Shown: positions 18,786 through 26,806 of the stretch, piece by piece
Position numbering within the stretch: the first letter of the stretch is position 1
Layout of the letters: every line of letters starts with the position of its first letter
Origin: Balneolaceae bacterium
GTDB taxonomy: Bacteria; Bacteroidota; Rhodothermia; Balneolales; Cyclonatronaceae
Direction of reading: 5' to 3'
Length of the DNA: 39,661 nt
NCBI GenBank assembly: GCA_007694035.1
Contig: RECM01000276.1
Coordinates: 1 to 39,661, forward strand
Notes under the pieces: generated by a model
The model's database searches: none
What the model was told of the DNA's origin: nothing
The model's input: the letters and a program-made list of their open reading frames with translations, nothing else
Translations under genes and position numbers: made by a program

Positions 18786-20471
18786 TTAAAACTGATGTGT
18801 TAGCTGTAGCACAGCCTGCAATTCGCTGAAATCGACTCCGGTACCTCCGGCATTGTGCAGGCCCCGTACACTCAGGCGGAGGTAATCGCCGAAGGGAAGC
18901 CGGTATCCTGCATTCACGTTCATCGTAAATTGCTGTGTGGAGAGCGGGTCGCGGGAGATCACACCCTTGAATTTTGTTTCATTGCTGGTATAACCGGCAT
19001 TCACTCCGAAGGTTACAAGGCGGTTCAGGAAACTCTGACTGGCCGATACATTGAGGCCCACCGAGGTGATGTCGGTTTCGTCGGACAGGCTGAACAGCAG
19101 GTTGGCCGCCGGGCTGATGCTGAGCCCTGAAGGCAGGGTGAGGCTGTAACTGGCCGTTGTAACGATATTCGTGAAATCACTGGTTGTGGTAACGGTCTGA
19201 GCCGTTCGGCGCATATCGAAAAGCTGGAGATTTGTGGACAGCAGCATCCCGTGGGTTGTCTGACCCGACCGCCAGTTATAAGAGGGCGATATGGTAATAT
19301 TGTGTGTGGTCTGACGCATGCTCACTGTCGAAACAGGCGATTCCGGAATAATCCGGTTTACCAGAAGGCGGTAGGCAGTGCTCAGCGTTAATTTTTCACT
19401 GATCCGGCTCTGGGTGGTCAGCCCCATATTCTGGCGGCGTGTTGTTGAGGTGAGGTTATCGAGCAGGTTGTTACGCGACTGGCCGTAATCGAGGCCAAGA
19501 CGTAATTTCCGGTCCATGAAAAAGCCCTGCGGACGTACCGACCAGGTTTCCTGATCGCTCCGGGTGTGGGGCAGCCCCAGGGATATGAACCCGGGCTGTA
19601 CCCTCTCATAACTGGTAATTACGCTGTATCCGCCCTCGGAATAACGTATACTCAGCCGTCCAGCATAGTCATTGCTTGTGCCGGGGCGTTCCGTCATCAG
19701 TGGCGCGAACAGACCTGGCAGAGATCCGCCAGTGCCGCTCCCTATCCTGGTATCGGAGGTGTAGGCCGACCAGGTAGCGGTACCATCGATACCCAGGCGC
19801 CGTTCAAGCAGCTGCAGACCGAACAGGGTGGATATGGTCGCATTTTCGGCCGCGGCAAGATCCAGGCCCGGCCCGAGGCTCGATTCAGAATCATTGACAT
19901 AGGTTGTGATCAGCTGCACGTGGGCATTCCCCGAATGGCGGTAGCCCACCCGACCGGCATAGAGCCAGCGGTCGTATACGGGCCGGACAAAAGGATCATC
20001 GGCACCCGGCTTGATAGCCCGCTGCGACCGTCCGGCTGTCATGGAAAACAGCAACGGACCCGGGACAGCTACAACCAGCCCGCCTCGTACGTTTACGCCG
20101 TTGAGGCTGTACTGGGAAAAATTGGGCCTGACATCTCCGGCGGCCACACTCAGCCATTTATAGGATACCTGCAGGCCGATCTGGTTGAAATTCTGCCTCA
20201 GCGACGACTCCTCAGTGGATATATTAAGGTCGAGATTGTATCGCAGACCGTAAGCTGAAGCGGCGGCGTTGGCAAAAATCCTGCCGGCTCCCCACGGGCG
20301 GCGGGCCTGTATGCCACTCACAGAATACAGCTCGGAGCTGAAACCGACTGAACCTGACACCGATACCGGCCCGATGTTGTAGCCGGTACCCTGCCCAAGT
20401 GCCGTTAAGGCATAAGCCGAGAGTAGCAAGGCTGCAGCAAGCCCTAAAAAAAACCGCCAAATTGAACGCAC
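18786..20471 (-). CDS. Outer-membrane beta-barrel protein
   Basis: The protein has 561 residues with a signal peptide (MRSIWRFFLGLAAALLLSAYALTALGQ). The remainder is a series of alternating, aromatic-rich strands with Tyr/Arg girdles and short Asn/Gly turns. It ends in LQLTHQF, a C-terminal Phe typical of barrels inserted by the BAM complex. An early motif, VAAGDVRPNFSQYSLNGVNVRGG, suggests an inward-folded or constriction segment. No TonB box or plug domain is seen. A GTG at 20471 is preferred over a TTG at 20474 because it has better spacing (7 bases) from AGAGG. As first gene of the operon it could be the outer-membrane anchor or channel for the giant protein encoded 10 bases downstream. 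Confidence 0.82.
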   Translation of the reverse strand: MRSIWRFFLGLAAALLLSAYALTALGQGTGYNIGPVSVSGSVGFSSELYSVSGIQARRPWGAGRIFANAAASAYGLRYNLDLNISTEESSLRQNFNQIGLQVSYKWLSVAAGDVRPNFSQYSLNGVNVRGGLVVAVPGPLLFSMTAGRSQRAIKPGADDPFVRPVYDRWLYAGRVGYRHSGNAHVQLITTYVNDSESSLGPGLDLAAAENATISTLFGLQLLERRLGIDGTATWSAYTSDTRIGSGTGGSLPGLFAPLMTERPGTSNDYAGRLSIRYSEGGYSVITSYERVQPGFISLGLPHTRSDQETWSVRPQGFFMDRKLRLGLDYGQSRNNLLDNLTSTTRRQNMGLTTQSRISEKLTLSTAYRLLVNRIIPESPVSTVSMRQTTHNITISPSYNWRSGQTTHGMLLSTNLQLFDMRRTAQTVTTTSDFTNIVTTASYSLTLPSGLSISPAANLLFSLSDETDITSVGLNVSASQSFLNRLVTFGVNAGYTSNETKFKGVISRDPLSTQQFTMNVNAGYRLPFGDYLRLSVRGLHNAGGTGVDFSELQAVLQLTHQF

Positions 20472-20519
20472 CAAATTACCTCTCAGATAGAATCAATACA
20501 TTTCACCGTCATACACCAA

Positions 20520-20550
20520 ATTATAGTCACACCTTACGTAAGGAAAACCA
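20520..20550 (-). promoter_or_regulatory. Candidate promoter with 12-bp palindrome upstream of the surface operon
   Basis: On the minus strand, TATAATTTG (TATAAT at 20525-20520) lies about 50 bases before the barrel start. Directly upstream is a perfect palindrome, CCTTACGTAAGG (20532-20543), preceded by TTTTCC near 20549-20544. The position between a -35-like and a -10-like element would suit an operator. The 253-base gap to the TPR gene contains no other gene, only AT-rich sequence and a direct repeat of ACTGCCAAT (20640-20648 and 20650-20658). Confidence 0.4.
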
Positions 20551-20727
20551 GTCAATCAATTATCACTTCAAGTCCCGTGCCCGGCGGATAACTTCCCGGA
20601 TTGCCCGCAATGATATTTAAATATTATTTAAAAACCAATACTGCCAATTACTGCCAATATTTAAAAATAACTATCAGTTTTTGAAAAAGTTAAAAGATTC
20701 GTTTCACAGTCCTTTCTGTTGCATCCT

Positions 20728-22800
20728 CTACTCCGGTTTTTTCTCCTGCTTCAGTCTCAATACCTCTTCATAACGGCCGGCCCGGTGCAGTGCTTCGGTG
20801 AGCTTTTCGCGCAGTAATTGGTTATCCGGCTCCAAACGGTACAGAACGAGCCAATGGTCACAAAGTCCGTCCAGTGTCTGTCGCCGGCGGTGAAGGCGTA
20901 TCAGGCTATCCCACGGTTCCACTATTCCGGGATTCAGGCTGCGGGCCCGTTCATAGGATTGAAGTGCGCGTTCTGTCTGATTCATCTGCTCGGCCAGCTT
21001 CGCCTCTAACAGGTGGGCATCGAACATACGAGGGTTCAGGTTTGCGGCCAGGGATGCCTGCTCCAGGGCTTTTGCATTATCGCCGCTATTACGGAAAAAC
21101 CGCGCTGCGAGCAACCGGATATTGCCTGAATCACCATAACGGTCGAGCAGGTCGAACAGAACCTCCCGCGAAAAATCTGCCTGGCACCGGTCAGCAAGCG
21201 TTTCGTAGGTTAACATGGCCATGCTGTCTGATTCGGCAAGACCGGGTTCGCCGGGTTGCCTCAGGAGATTGCCGCCGCCGGTTCCCTCCTCACCGAGAGT
21301 ACTGAGTACCTGCCTCTGCAACGCATTGAGCCTCACAAGTGTAAGATCAAGCGTGCGCCTGAGCAGTTCACATCCCTGCCCTGCCCCATCGATGCTGTAG
21401 CCGGCTGTGGCCAGCCTGTAAAATGCGAGGGGGTGGAAAAACCCATCATCCACGGCCGAGGCGTAGTGTTCAATGGCACGGTGCTCCCCGTAAACCCGAT
21501 CGATGGCGCGGCCGAGTTCAAAACGGTTGGCAGGTCCCGGGCGGGATCTGTTCAACTGTTCGAGCAGCGCAATCGCACGATCTCCATTCCCCCGATCCAG
21601 AAAAAACTGCGATGCCTCCAATACTATCGCTTCATCAGACTCAAAAGCTTCCGTCAGGCTCTGCCAGACCTCTTGGGCGGCATCCACACTGTCGATGCGG
21701 GCATACATACGGGCGAGACCAAGGCCGCCCTTCTGATCGGGAGAATCCTCACCCGAAATGCTGATGTAAATCCTGGCTGCCTCTTCATATTCGCCGAGCT
21801 GCTCCAGCATGGCCGCTTTTTTTAGCAACGTTGGGCGGTGACCGGGATCACGCAGGAGACGCCGCTGCAATATACCGACAGCACCCACCAGGTAACCGGT
21901 GCGTGAGTAGGTATCTGAAAGCTCCGTATAAAGATCGTAATTATCCGGACTGCGTGCCAATACGCTCTCCACAAACGCCCCGGCTTCATCAAACTTTCTG
22001 TTGATGAGCAGCACCTGAAGATAACCCGCAGTGACAACGCTGTCGTCCGGTTCCAGTGTTTGCAATATGCTGTAGATATTTTCGAGTTCCGTGTACTCCT
22101 CAAGTCCCGACAGCGCCGCTACTTTCATCCTGAGAAGGGTAACCGAAAGCGGATTGCGGTTCAGCCCGCGGTCGATCACAGCGGAGGCATCCCTGAATCG
22201 GTCTGTCCTGAAATAAACCACCGCCAGGTTCTGGTAGCCGTACACGGAGTCGGGCTGCAGGCGGACAACCTCTTCGAAATGGGTCCCGGCCCTGTTGTAA
22301 CGCTCACGTTCGACTTCATGGAAACCGGTCAGCAGATGGAGTTCAGCCAAGCGGTTCAGGATTTCCGTACGCTGTACGCGGGGCAGTTCCTGATCGGAAC
22401 GTGCCGCCTGCTCCAGATCAGCATAGCGGCGCAGACCTTCCTGCAGATACCCCCTGGCGACATGAACCTCGGCATCCACCTGCAGCAAACCCACCGATTC
22501 CGGCATGTATTCAAGACCTGCGCGTACTGCCTCCTCAGCCCCGTCAAAGTCCTCGGACTGCAGCAGAGCTACAGAGAGGAGTGTCCAGGGTTCTTCGAGG
22601 TTCGGCCAGGATCCGGTCAAGGCCCTCAGTCTTGTTACAGCCGAGTCCAGCTCACCCTGCCGGTACAATTCAAGGGCCTGTTCATATAACCTTGCTGCCT
22701 CTGCCGGTGGCACGGCATGCTGCGGTATCTGCGGATGTACAACAACCGGAAACAGCAGTAACATGAACAAAAAAGGATATTTTCGACAGAATGATGGCAT
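20728..22800 (-). CDS. Exported tetratricopeptide repeat (TPR) protein
   Basis: The protein has 690 residues with an N-terminal signal (MPSFCRKYPFLFMLLLFPVVV). Nearly all of the mature part is TPR-type helix pairs: patterns such as ARLYEQALELYRQGELDSAV, EPWTLLSVALLQSEDFDGAEEA, VYGYQNLAVVYFRTDRFRDA and DAHLLEAKLAEQMNQTERAL recur about every 34 residues, for at least a dozen units. A stretch near residues 470-540 is less regular. TPR arrays are protein-interaction scaffolds; being exported, this one probably acts in the periplasm or at the outer membrane. It is encoded just upstream of the barrel/giant-protein operon on the same strand but with a 253-base gap, so co-transcription is uncertain. 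No strong ribosome binding site is visible. Confidence 0.85.
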   Translation of the reverse strand: MPSFCRKYPFLFMLLLFPVVVHPQIPQHAVPPAEAARLYEQALELYRQGELDSAVTRLRALTGSWPNLEEPWTLLSVALLQSEDFDGAEEAVRAGLEYMPESVGLLQVDAEVHVARGYLQEGLRRYADLEQAARSDQELPRVQRTEILNRLAELHLLTGFHEVERERYNRAGTHFEEVVRLQPDSVYGYQNLAVVYFRTDRFRDASAVIDRGLNRNPLSVTLLRMKVAALSGLEEYTELENIYSILQTLEPDDSVVTAGYLQVLLINRKFDEAGAFVESVLARSPDNYDLYTELSDTYSRTGYLVGAVGILQRRLLRDPGHRPTLLKKAAMLEQLGEYEEAARIYISISGEDSPDQKGGLGLARMYARIDSVDAAQEVWQSLTEAFESDEAIVLEASQFFLDRGNGDRAIALLEQLNRSRPGPANRFELGRAIDRVYGEHRAIEHYASAVDDGFFHPLAFYRLATAGYSIDGAGQGCELLRRTLDLTLVRLNALQRQVLSTLGEEGTGGGNLLRQPGEPGLAESDSMAMLTYETLADRCQADFSREVLFDLLDRYGDSGNIRLLAARFFRNSGDNAKALEQASLAANLNPRMFDAHLLEAKLAEQMNQTERALQSYERARSLNPGIVEPWDSLIRLHRRRQTLDGLCDHWLVLYRLEPDNQLLREKLTEALHRAGRYEEVLRLKQEKKPE

Positions 22801-22914
22801 AGGGAATAAAAAATGCGAACCCGTACTTATGCGGATGCTCCGCTGAATGCCGGACCGTCGAAATATAGCAGTTACTTCACCTAATTCAGCTGCCCAATCG
22901 AATCTCCGGGTAAA

Positions 22915-23568
22915 TTACCCCTTCACAAAACCAGGCCATATTTTACCATTGTCCGGTAACGTGCCGACGCGGGTCCACGATTCGGTGCGGCCGAACATCG
23001 GCAGGCGGATATAGCCCCGCAGATCCATCCGGTCGCTGCCATTCAGCCGCAGCCTCGCGCTGTAGGTGCTGCCGCTCTCCGGATCGTAAATCTCGCCGTT
23101 CCGCCACTCTCCCCCGCTGTATTCCAGTCCAAATACCATCTGCAGGCCCAATATTGGGCGGTCCCTTTTTTCAGGATCCGGGTTTTTTGAATCGAGGATG
23201 GTGTTGCCCTGATCATCCTCCGGCTCTTTTAACCAGACCAGGCGGCCATAGAATTTTCCATCCTGCTCGTATATGCGGATGATGCCGCGCTTGTCGGCCG
23301 AAAGCCAGAGACCGGTAACGTCAAGAGAGGCATCGCTATCGTTTAAAGGCGGTTTTGTTGTATTCATTTTTCCTTCCGGTGAAGTGTTTCTGATCTGCTC
23401 CGCATCACGTTGCATTACTCCGGTGGCCACGGTTTCCACTTCGCTATCATTGAATTGTATCGCTGGCTGCACCGGCAGATCCCAGCCTGTACGTACTGTA
23501 TCCTGATGTAAAGCGAACAGATTTGCCGACAGCAGAATTAATACAGGTACTAATTTCATAAGATACAT
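22915..23568 (-). CDS. DUF2147 family secreted protein
   Basis: The protein has 217 residues with a hydrophobic signal segment at the N-terminus (MKLVPVLILLSANLFA). Residues about 84-210 match the DUF2147 pattern: VTGLWLSADKRGIIRIYE, FYGRLVWLKEP, a DxxNPDPEKRDRPILGLQM segment, GxIYDPESGSTYSARL and a final LRGYIRLPMFGRTESWTRV. DUF2147 proteins are small exported beta-rich proteins, often in Gram-negative bacteria, with no settled function. The region between the signal and the domain (about residues 20-80) looks disordered and is unusually long. The start may be the ATG at 23568 or three codons further in at 23559. Confidence 0.87.
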   Translation of the reverse strand: MYLMKLVPVLILLSANLFALHQDTVRTGWDLPVQPAIQFNDSEVETVATGVMQRDAEQIRNTSPEGKMNTTKPPLNDSDASLDVTGLWLSADKRGIIRIYEQDGKFYGRLVWLKEPEDDQGNTILDSKNPDPEKRDRPILGLQMVFGLEYSGGEWRNGEIYDPESGSTYSARLRLNGSDRMDLRGYIRLPMFGRTESWTRVGTLPDNGKIWPGFVKG

Positions 23569-23787
23569 GGTATTGAAACTCTCTTTTTATTCCTTCATGA
23601 TTTTAGCGGCACTCACAACAGACACCCTGCTATATGGCTGACACTACGCATGATTTAAAGTAAATTTTTGGGTAAAATTGTTTATGGCTAACGGTGACAC
23701 GGGAATTAAATGATTTTCTATGGAAAAAAATTCATTTACATCAGAAAAATGAAGCCAGGGGCCTGATAATTTAAAAAGGGGAAACTA

Positions 23788-23831
23788 TTTGAAAACCCAT
23801 GACAAGTGTCGTATATTAATAGACATTAGTC
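23788..23831 (+). promoter_or_regulatory. Promoter and paired GACN4GTC operator of the RES/Xre module
   Basis: TTTG (23788-23791), a 20-base spacer and TATATTAA (23812-23819) fit a Bacteroidota-type promoter. Two palindromic boxes, GACAAGTGTC (23801-23810) and GACATTAGTC (23822-23831), are centred 21 bases apart, two turns of the helix, and flank the TATATTAA box. This is a natural binding site for the Xre-type antitoxin encoded 26 bases downstream, which by family habit represses its own operon. Confidence 0.55.
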
Positions 23832-23856
23832 ATACGGGTGTAATTAAGGATACCAA

Positions 23857-24363
23857 ATGAATATCAAACGGCTTCTCGATGAAGAAATAACCGGTTTTCT
23901 GAATTCGGCGAACATCGATTTTTCCCATTATCCGGAATTTAATAACCAGGTCAATTCGGTCCGTGAGTTCACATTCAGTGAATTTTTATCCGATAAAATG
24001 CTCATGATTGCAGCAATCAGGGCCGGCATACCGTATTCACTTTTCGATCTTATTCAACAATATACCCCGTTCAGCGAGGCCGACTGGGCCGGTTTCCTGG
24101 ATGTATCCACCAAATCGATGCAGCGTTACAAACAGGCCGCCAAACGGTTTAAATCGATCCATTCCGAAAAAATCATTGAGCTTGCCGAGGTAACCCAAAC
24201 CGGCCTCGATGTTTTTGGCAGCATGGCCGAACTAAAGCTATGGCTCGAAACTCCCAATTTTGCCCTGGGCAACCAGAAACCGGTCGAATTGCTTAAAGTT
24301 TCGTACGGCAAAGAGCTGGTAGCCGGCGAACTGGTCCGTATCGATCACGGCATATTTGTCTGA
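23857..24363 (+). CDS. Xre/MbcA/ParS-type antitoxin of a RES toxin-antitoxin pair
   Basis: The protein has 168 residues. The N-terminal half is helical and fits the Xre-type DNA-binding part (IPYSLFDLIQQYTPFSEADW, then FLDVSTKSMQRYKQ). Residues about 100-168 match the DUF2384 toxin-binding domain: EKIIELAEVTQTGLDVFGSM, then LKLWLETPNFALGNQKPVEL and a short C-terminal tail ending DHGIFV that probably reaches into the toxin active site. AAGGA lies 6 bases before the ATG. The toxin gene begins two bases after the stop. It neutralises the RES toxin and, with it, probably represses the promoter just upstream. Confidence 0.88.
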   Translation: MNIKRLLDEEITGFLNSANIDFSHYPEFNNQVNSVREFTFSEFLSDKMLMIAAIRAGIPYSLFDLIQQYTPFSEADWAGFLDVSTKSMQRYKQAAKRFKSIHSEKIIELAEVTQTGLDVFGSMAELKLWLETPNFALGNQKPVELLKVSYGKELVAGELVRIDHGIFV

Positions 24364-24365
24364 AC

Positions 24366-24824
24366 ATGGAGGCGTACCGGCTCACCAGAGAAAAATATTC
24401 ACATTCTCTCTCGGGAAGAGGCGCGGCCCTGAAGGGCGCCCGGTGGAATTCACCAGGTATTGAGCTGATCTATACAGCCTCAAACCGATCGCTCGCCATG
24501 GCGGAGGTTGCCGTACATTTCACTCTGGCTACACTGCCGGCCGACTATATGATGATGACCCTGTTCATACCTGATTCCATCAAGCTGAGGAAACTGACCA
24601 TTCAGGACCTGCCCCCGAACTGGAACGACTTTCCGCATCCGGCCGCCACGCAGGTTATCGGAGACCGTTTCGTGGCGGATAATGAATATGCGGTTCTGCA
24701 GATACCATCTGTTGTGACCTATGGAGACTTTAACCTGCTAATCAATCCGTATCATCCCGATTTTTCAGGAATAAAGATCGCGGATGTGGTGAAATTCCCG
24801 TTCGACAGACGGATTTTCAGATGA
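24366..24824 (+). CDS. RES domain toxin (NAD-degrading)
   Basis: The protein has 152 residues, the usual length of the family. It shows the RES hallmarks: Arg26 in KGARWNSPG, Tyr36 in LIYTASNRSLAMAE with Glu47, and Ser115 in LQIPSVV followed by NLLINPYHPDF. Characterised members are NAD+ phosphorylases or glycohydrolases that deplete NAD when free of the antitoxin. All three name-giving residues (Arg, Glu, Ser) seem present, so the toxin is likely functional. It is translationally coupled to the antitoxin (2-base gap, weak ribosome binding site). Confidence 0.9.
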   Translation: MEAYRLTREKYSHSLSGRGAALKGARWNSPGIELIYTASNRSLAMAEVAVHFTLATLPADYMMMTLFIPDSIKLRKLTIQDLPPNWNDFPHPAATQVIGDRFVADNEYAVLQIPSVVTYGDFNLLINPYHPDFSGIKIADVVKFPFDRRIFR

Positions 24825-24924
24825 AATATGCCAATCGTTATTGTTAACAAGGAAATGCAGCAAAAAATGGGCTGCAGATTTTGTAAGGTTACAACATGGG
24901 GGTGATTGCGTATTTCGAACAAGT

Positions 24925-24954
24925 GAACAATAGAACAATAGAACAATAGAATAG
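24925..24954. repeat. Short 9-bp tandem repeat
   Basis: Three copies of GAACAATAG followed by a partial GAATAG lie in the gap between the RES toxin and the convergent hydrolase gene. They code for nothing recognisable. Confidence 0.7.
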
Positions 24955-24967
24955 GGAATAGGGTGGA

Positions 24968-25000
24968 GATGATCAGAATGATCATCACGATGACGTTTTT
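24968..25000 (+). terminator. Possible terminator after the RES toxin
   Basis: GATGATCA (24968-24975) and TGATCATC (24979-24986) form a perfect 8-base stem with a 3-base loop. After 9 more bases comes a run of eight T (24996-25003). The distance between stem and T run is larger than ideal, so this is a moderate call. Confidence 0.35.
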
Positions 25001-25007
25001 TTTGGGG

Positions 25008-25943
25008 TTACTCCCTCCTCTGTTCAAGCATCCAGTCGTACAGATCATGGCCGGCGTAGATTCTCTTCCAGGCATCGTGGCCCAGATCAGCATGAATCGT
25101 AAATAAAACATTTTTATGCCCGTATGACTCAAGGGCATTCAGTGCCGGATAAAAATGATTGGGTGGCACAGCATTATCGCGCCCGCCTGCAAAGGTCCAT
25201 ACCGGAATCTGATGCCGGGCTATCGGTTCAGTAAGATCGGGATGTCCGTAGCCGACAACCGGGGCTATGGCTGCAAACCTTTCGGGGTGTTTTCCGGCCA
25301 TATACCAGAATCCGAAGCCACCATAGCTGATACCGGTAAGGTATACCCTGTTTTCATCGGCCGAAAAACCGGTTACAACCTGATCCAGGATACTGATCAG
25401 ATCATTTTCAAGCTTGAACCAGCCCAAAATCGGCCCCTCAGGAGGATGTGGCAGTTCATCCGGCGGTGGTTCAGCCGTCATCGGGTAAGGTATTTCAGCG
25501 GTTTTACGGCGCGACGGCACACCCGTTTCCAGGCGCTGTGGTATGATATCCCTGGTGCGGTTATCGAAATAATCGTTGTGATCGTCCATTCCATACATTG
25601 GCAGCTGGGGCGCCACTATGATGAACGGAAGATCTCTCTTTTGAGCCCATGCCTCGAATAACGGTCCGTGAACCAACACGTAATCGAGTTCATCTTTAGC
25701 ATTTCCGCGTTCCCCGTTACCATGCAGGAACAACATCACCGGCCATTTTCTGTTCGGCTCACTGTGGTACCCGGCTGGCAGATAGACGAAATAATCGCGC
25801 TCTTTGCCGGTAGCTTCACTCAAATAGCTGACCCGGTTCAGTTCAGGTGGTGATTTCATATTCTTGAGGGTCAAACTATCTGTTGATGCACACGATACCA
25901 GCGTAGCAAGAATTATCGTGGCCGGCAGGTGTGATTTTTCCAT
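25008..25943 (-). CDS. Alpha/beta hydrolase lipoprotein (PHB-depolymerase/LpqC-like esterase)
   Basis: The protein has 311 residues with a lipoprotein signal ending LVSC (Cys18). The fold is that of extracellular esterases: an HGNGE oxyanion segment (74-78), the nucleophile Ser206 in GISYGG, Asp256 in GGRDNAVP and His289 in DLGHDAW, which together complete a catalytic triad. Between the first strands and the nucleophile is a Pro-rich insertion of about 50 residues (about 120-170) that could be a lid. The family includes polyhydroxybutyrate depolymerases, feruloyl esterases and predicted prolyl-oligopeptidase-like enzymes; the substrate cannot be read from sequence. It is convergent to the RES/Xre pair and probably monocistronic. 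Confidence 0.87.
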   Translation of the reverse strand: MEKSHLPATIILATLVSCASTDSLTLKNMKSPPELNRVSYLSEATGKERDYFVYLPAGYHSEPNRKWPVMLFLHGNGERGNAKDELDYVLVHGPLFEAWAQKRDLPFIIVAPQLPMYGMDDHNDYFDNRTRDIIPQRLETGVPSRRKTAEIPYPMTAEPPPDELPHPPEGPILGWFKLENDLISILDQVVTGFSADENRVYLTGISYGGFGFWYMAGKHPERFAAIAPVVGYGHPDLTEPIARHQIPVWTFAGGRDNAVPPNHFYPALNALESYGHKNVLFTIHADLGHDAWKRIYAGHDLYDWMLEQRRE

Positions 25944-26022
25944 GATCGTATAATTTAATCCGGTATGTGCTTTGAATGGTATATCAAAACCCGGTCACCA
26001 AAACCGTTCTTAACGCATTTCT

Positions 26023-26110
26023 GGATTACCGGATTACCGGATTGCTAAATTGTTGGATTGCTGGATTGCTGGATTGCTGGATTGCTGGATTGCTGGATTG
26101 CTGGATTGCA
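26023..26110. repeat. Octamer tandem array (11 units)
   Basis: Eleven consecutive 8-base units fill 88 bases: two GGATTACC, one GGATTGCT, one AAATTGTT, six perfect GGATTGCT (26055-26102) and a final GGATTGCA. The unit is not a multiple of three, and no recognised gene crosses it. It lies in the gap of about 320 bases between the hydrolase and dodecin genes, which otherwise holds only a possible dodecin promoter. Confidence 0.9.
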
Positions 26111-26148
26111 TCAGGATATCTCAATCAAATGAAAAAGTCCATTACATT

Positions 26149-26179
26149 TTTGTATGGCCAGCTCAGACCAGTATGTTCC
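26149..26179 (+). promoter_or_regulatory. Possible dodecin promoter
   Basis: TTTG (26149-26152), 19 bases, then TATGTTCC (26172-26179) partly fits the TTTG / TAnnTTTG promoter of this phylum. The dodecin ATG is 86 bases further on. Confidence 0.3.
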
Positions 26180-26265
26180 GCGTAAACGGGAATTCTATCA
26201 TACGAATCAGCAGGCTCAGTCGTTGACCCTAAACGAACGGAAATATGAACTAATCCAACGCTGTT

Positions 26266-26478
26266 ATGGCAATCGTAAAAGTAATCGAAGTTATTGCAGG
26301 TTCGGAGAAGAGTTTTGATGATGCTGTGAGAAACGCATTAGCAGAAGCTTCCAAATCTGTAAAAAATATTCAGTCCATCTATGTAAAAGAGATGAAAGCC
26401 CAGGTAAAGGACAATAAGATCACCTCCTTTGGTGTGAATGCCAACATTTCGTTCATTGTCGATAAACAATCGATGTGA
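26266..26478 (+). CDS. Dodecin family flavin-binding protein
   Basis: The protein has 70 residues, the usual dodecin length. The sequence MAIVKVIEVIAGSEKSFDDA, then AEASKSVKNIQSIYVKEMKA and NKITSFGVNANISFIVD follows the family's strand-helix-strand-strand layout. Dodecins form hollow twelve-subunit shells in the cytoplasm that bind flavin pairs and protect or buffer them. Where haloarchaeal dodecin has a flavin-stacking Trp, this one appears to have Tyr (SIYVKE), as do several bacterial relatives. It stands alone; the downstream gap has a bidirectional hairpin shared with the convergent bor-like gene. Confidence 0.92.
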   Translation: MAIVKVIEVIAGSEKSFDDAVRNALAEASKSVKNIQSIYVKEMKAQVKDNKITSFGVNANISFIVDKQSM

Positions 26479-26721
26479 AGATACGAACCGACAAATCTGC
26501 CCATTGGGTAATCCGGCCGGCATACCGGCAAGGTTTACGCATTTGCAGTATTGATTAATCACCCGGTAGCGACCATTCGTTACCATCAATTTAACAAGCC
26601 CGGCGTGAACCAGCAGCATGATACATGTGCAAAAAGGTTGGGGCGCTTCCGGGAACACCTTCTTTATGACCTCAACACCCCTATTGCCAGAGGTACCCAC
26701 CCAAAGAGAAATGCAACTACG

Positions 26722-26749
26722 TCAAAAGGCGGTATAAACCGCCTTTTGA
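26722..26749. terminator. Bidirectional terminator hairpin
   Basis: A perfect 12-base stem (TCAAAAGGCGGT and ACCGCCTTTTGA) with an ATAA loop lies in the 328-base gap between the convergent dodecin and Bor-like genes. The stem's A/T ends give a T tract on either strand. The remainder of that gap (26479-26721 and 26750-26806) holds no gene I can recognise. Confidence 0.6.
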
Positions 26750-26806
26750 TTGATCTAACATGTTTTTTCTATTTGTATCTCACCGGATTATTCAAATCCG
26801 ACCTGA

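Noticed and set aside
25976..26185. Frame encoding repeated AGLLDCWI units
   Set aside because: The eight-residue repeat is only the translation of three octamer DNA units; the rest of the frame is not protein-like.
26338..26700. 120-residue minus-strand frame
   Set aside because: It overlaps dodecin in antisense and shows no known domain; the part outside dodecin was examined for a transposase or other remnant without success.
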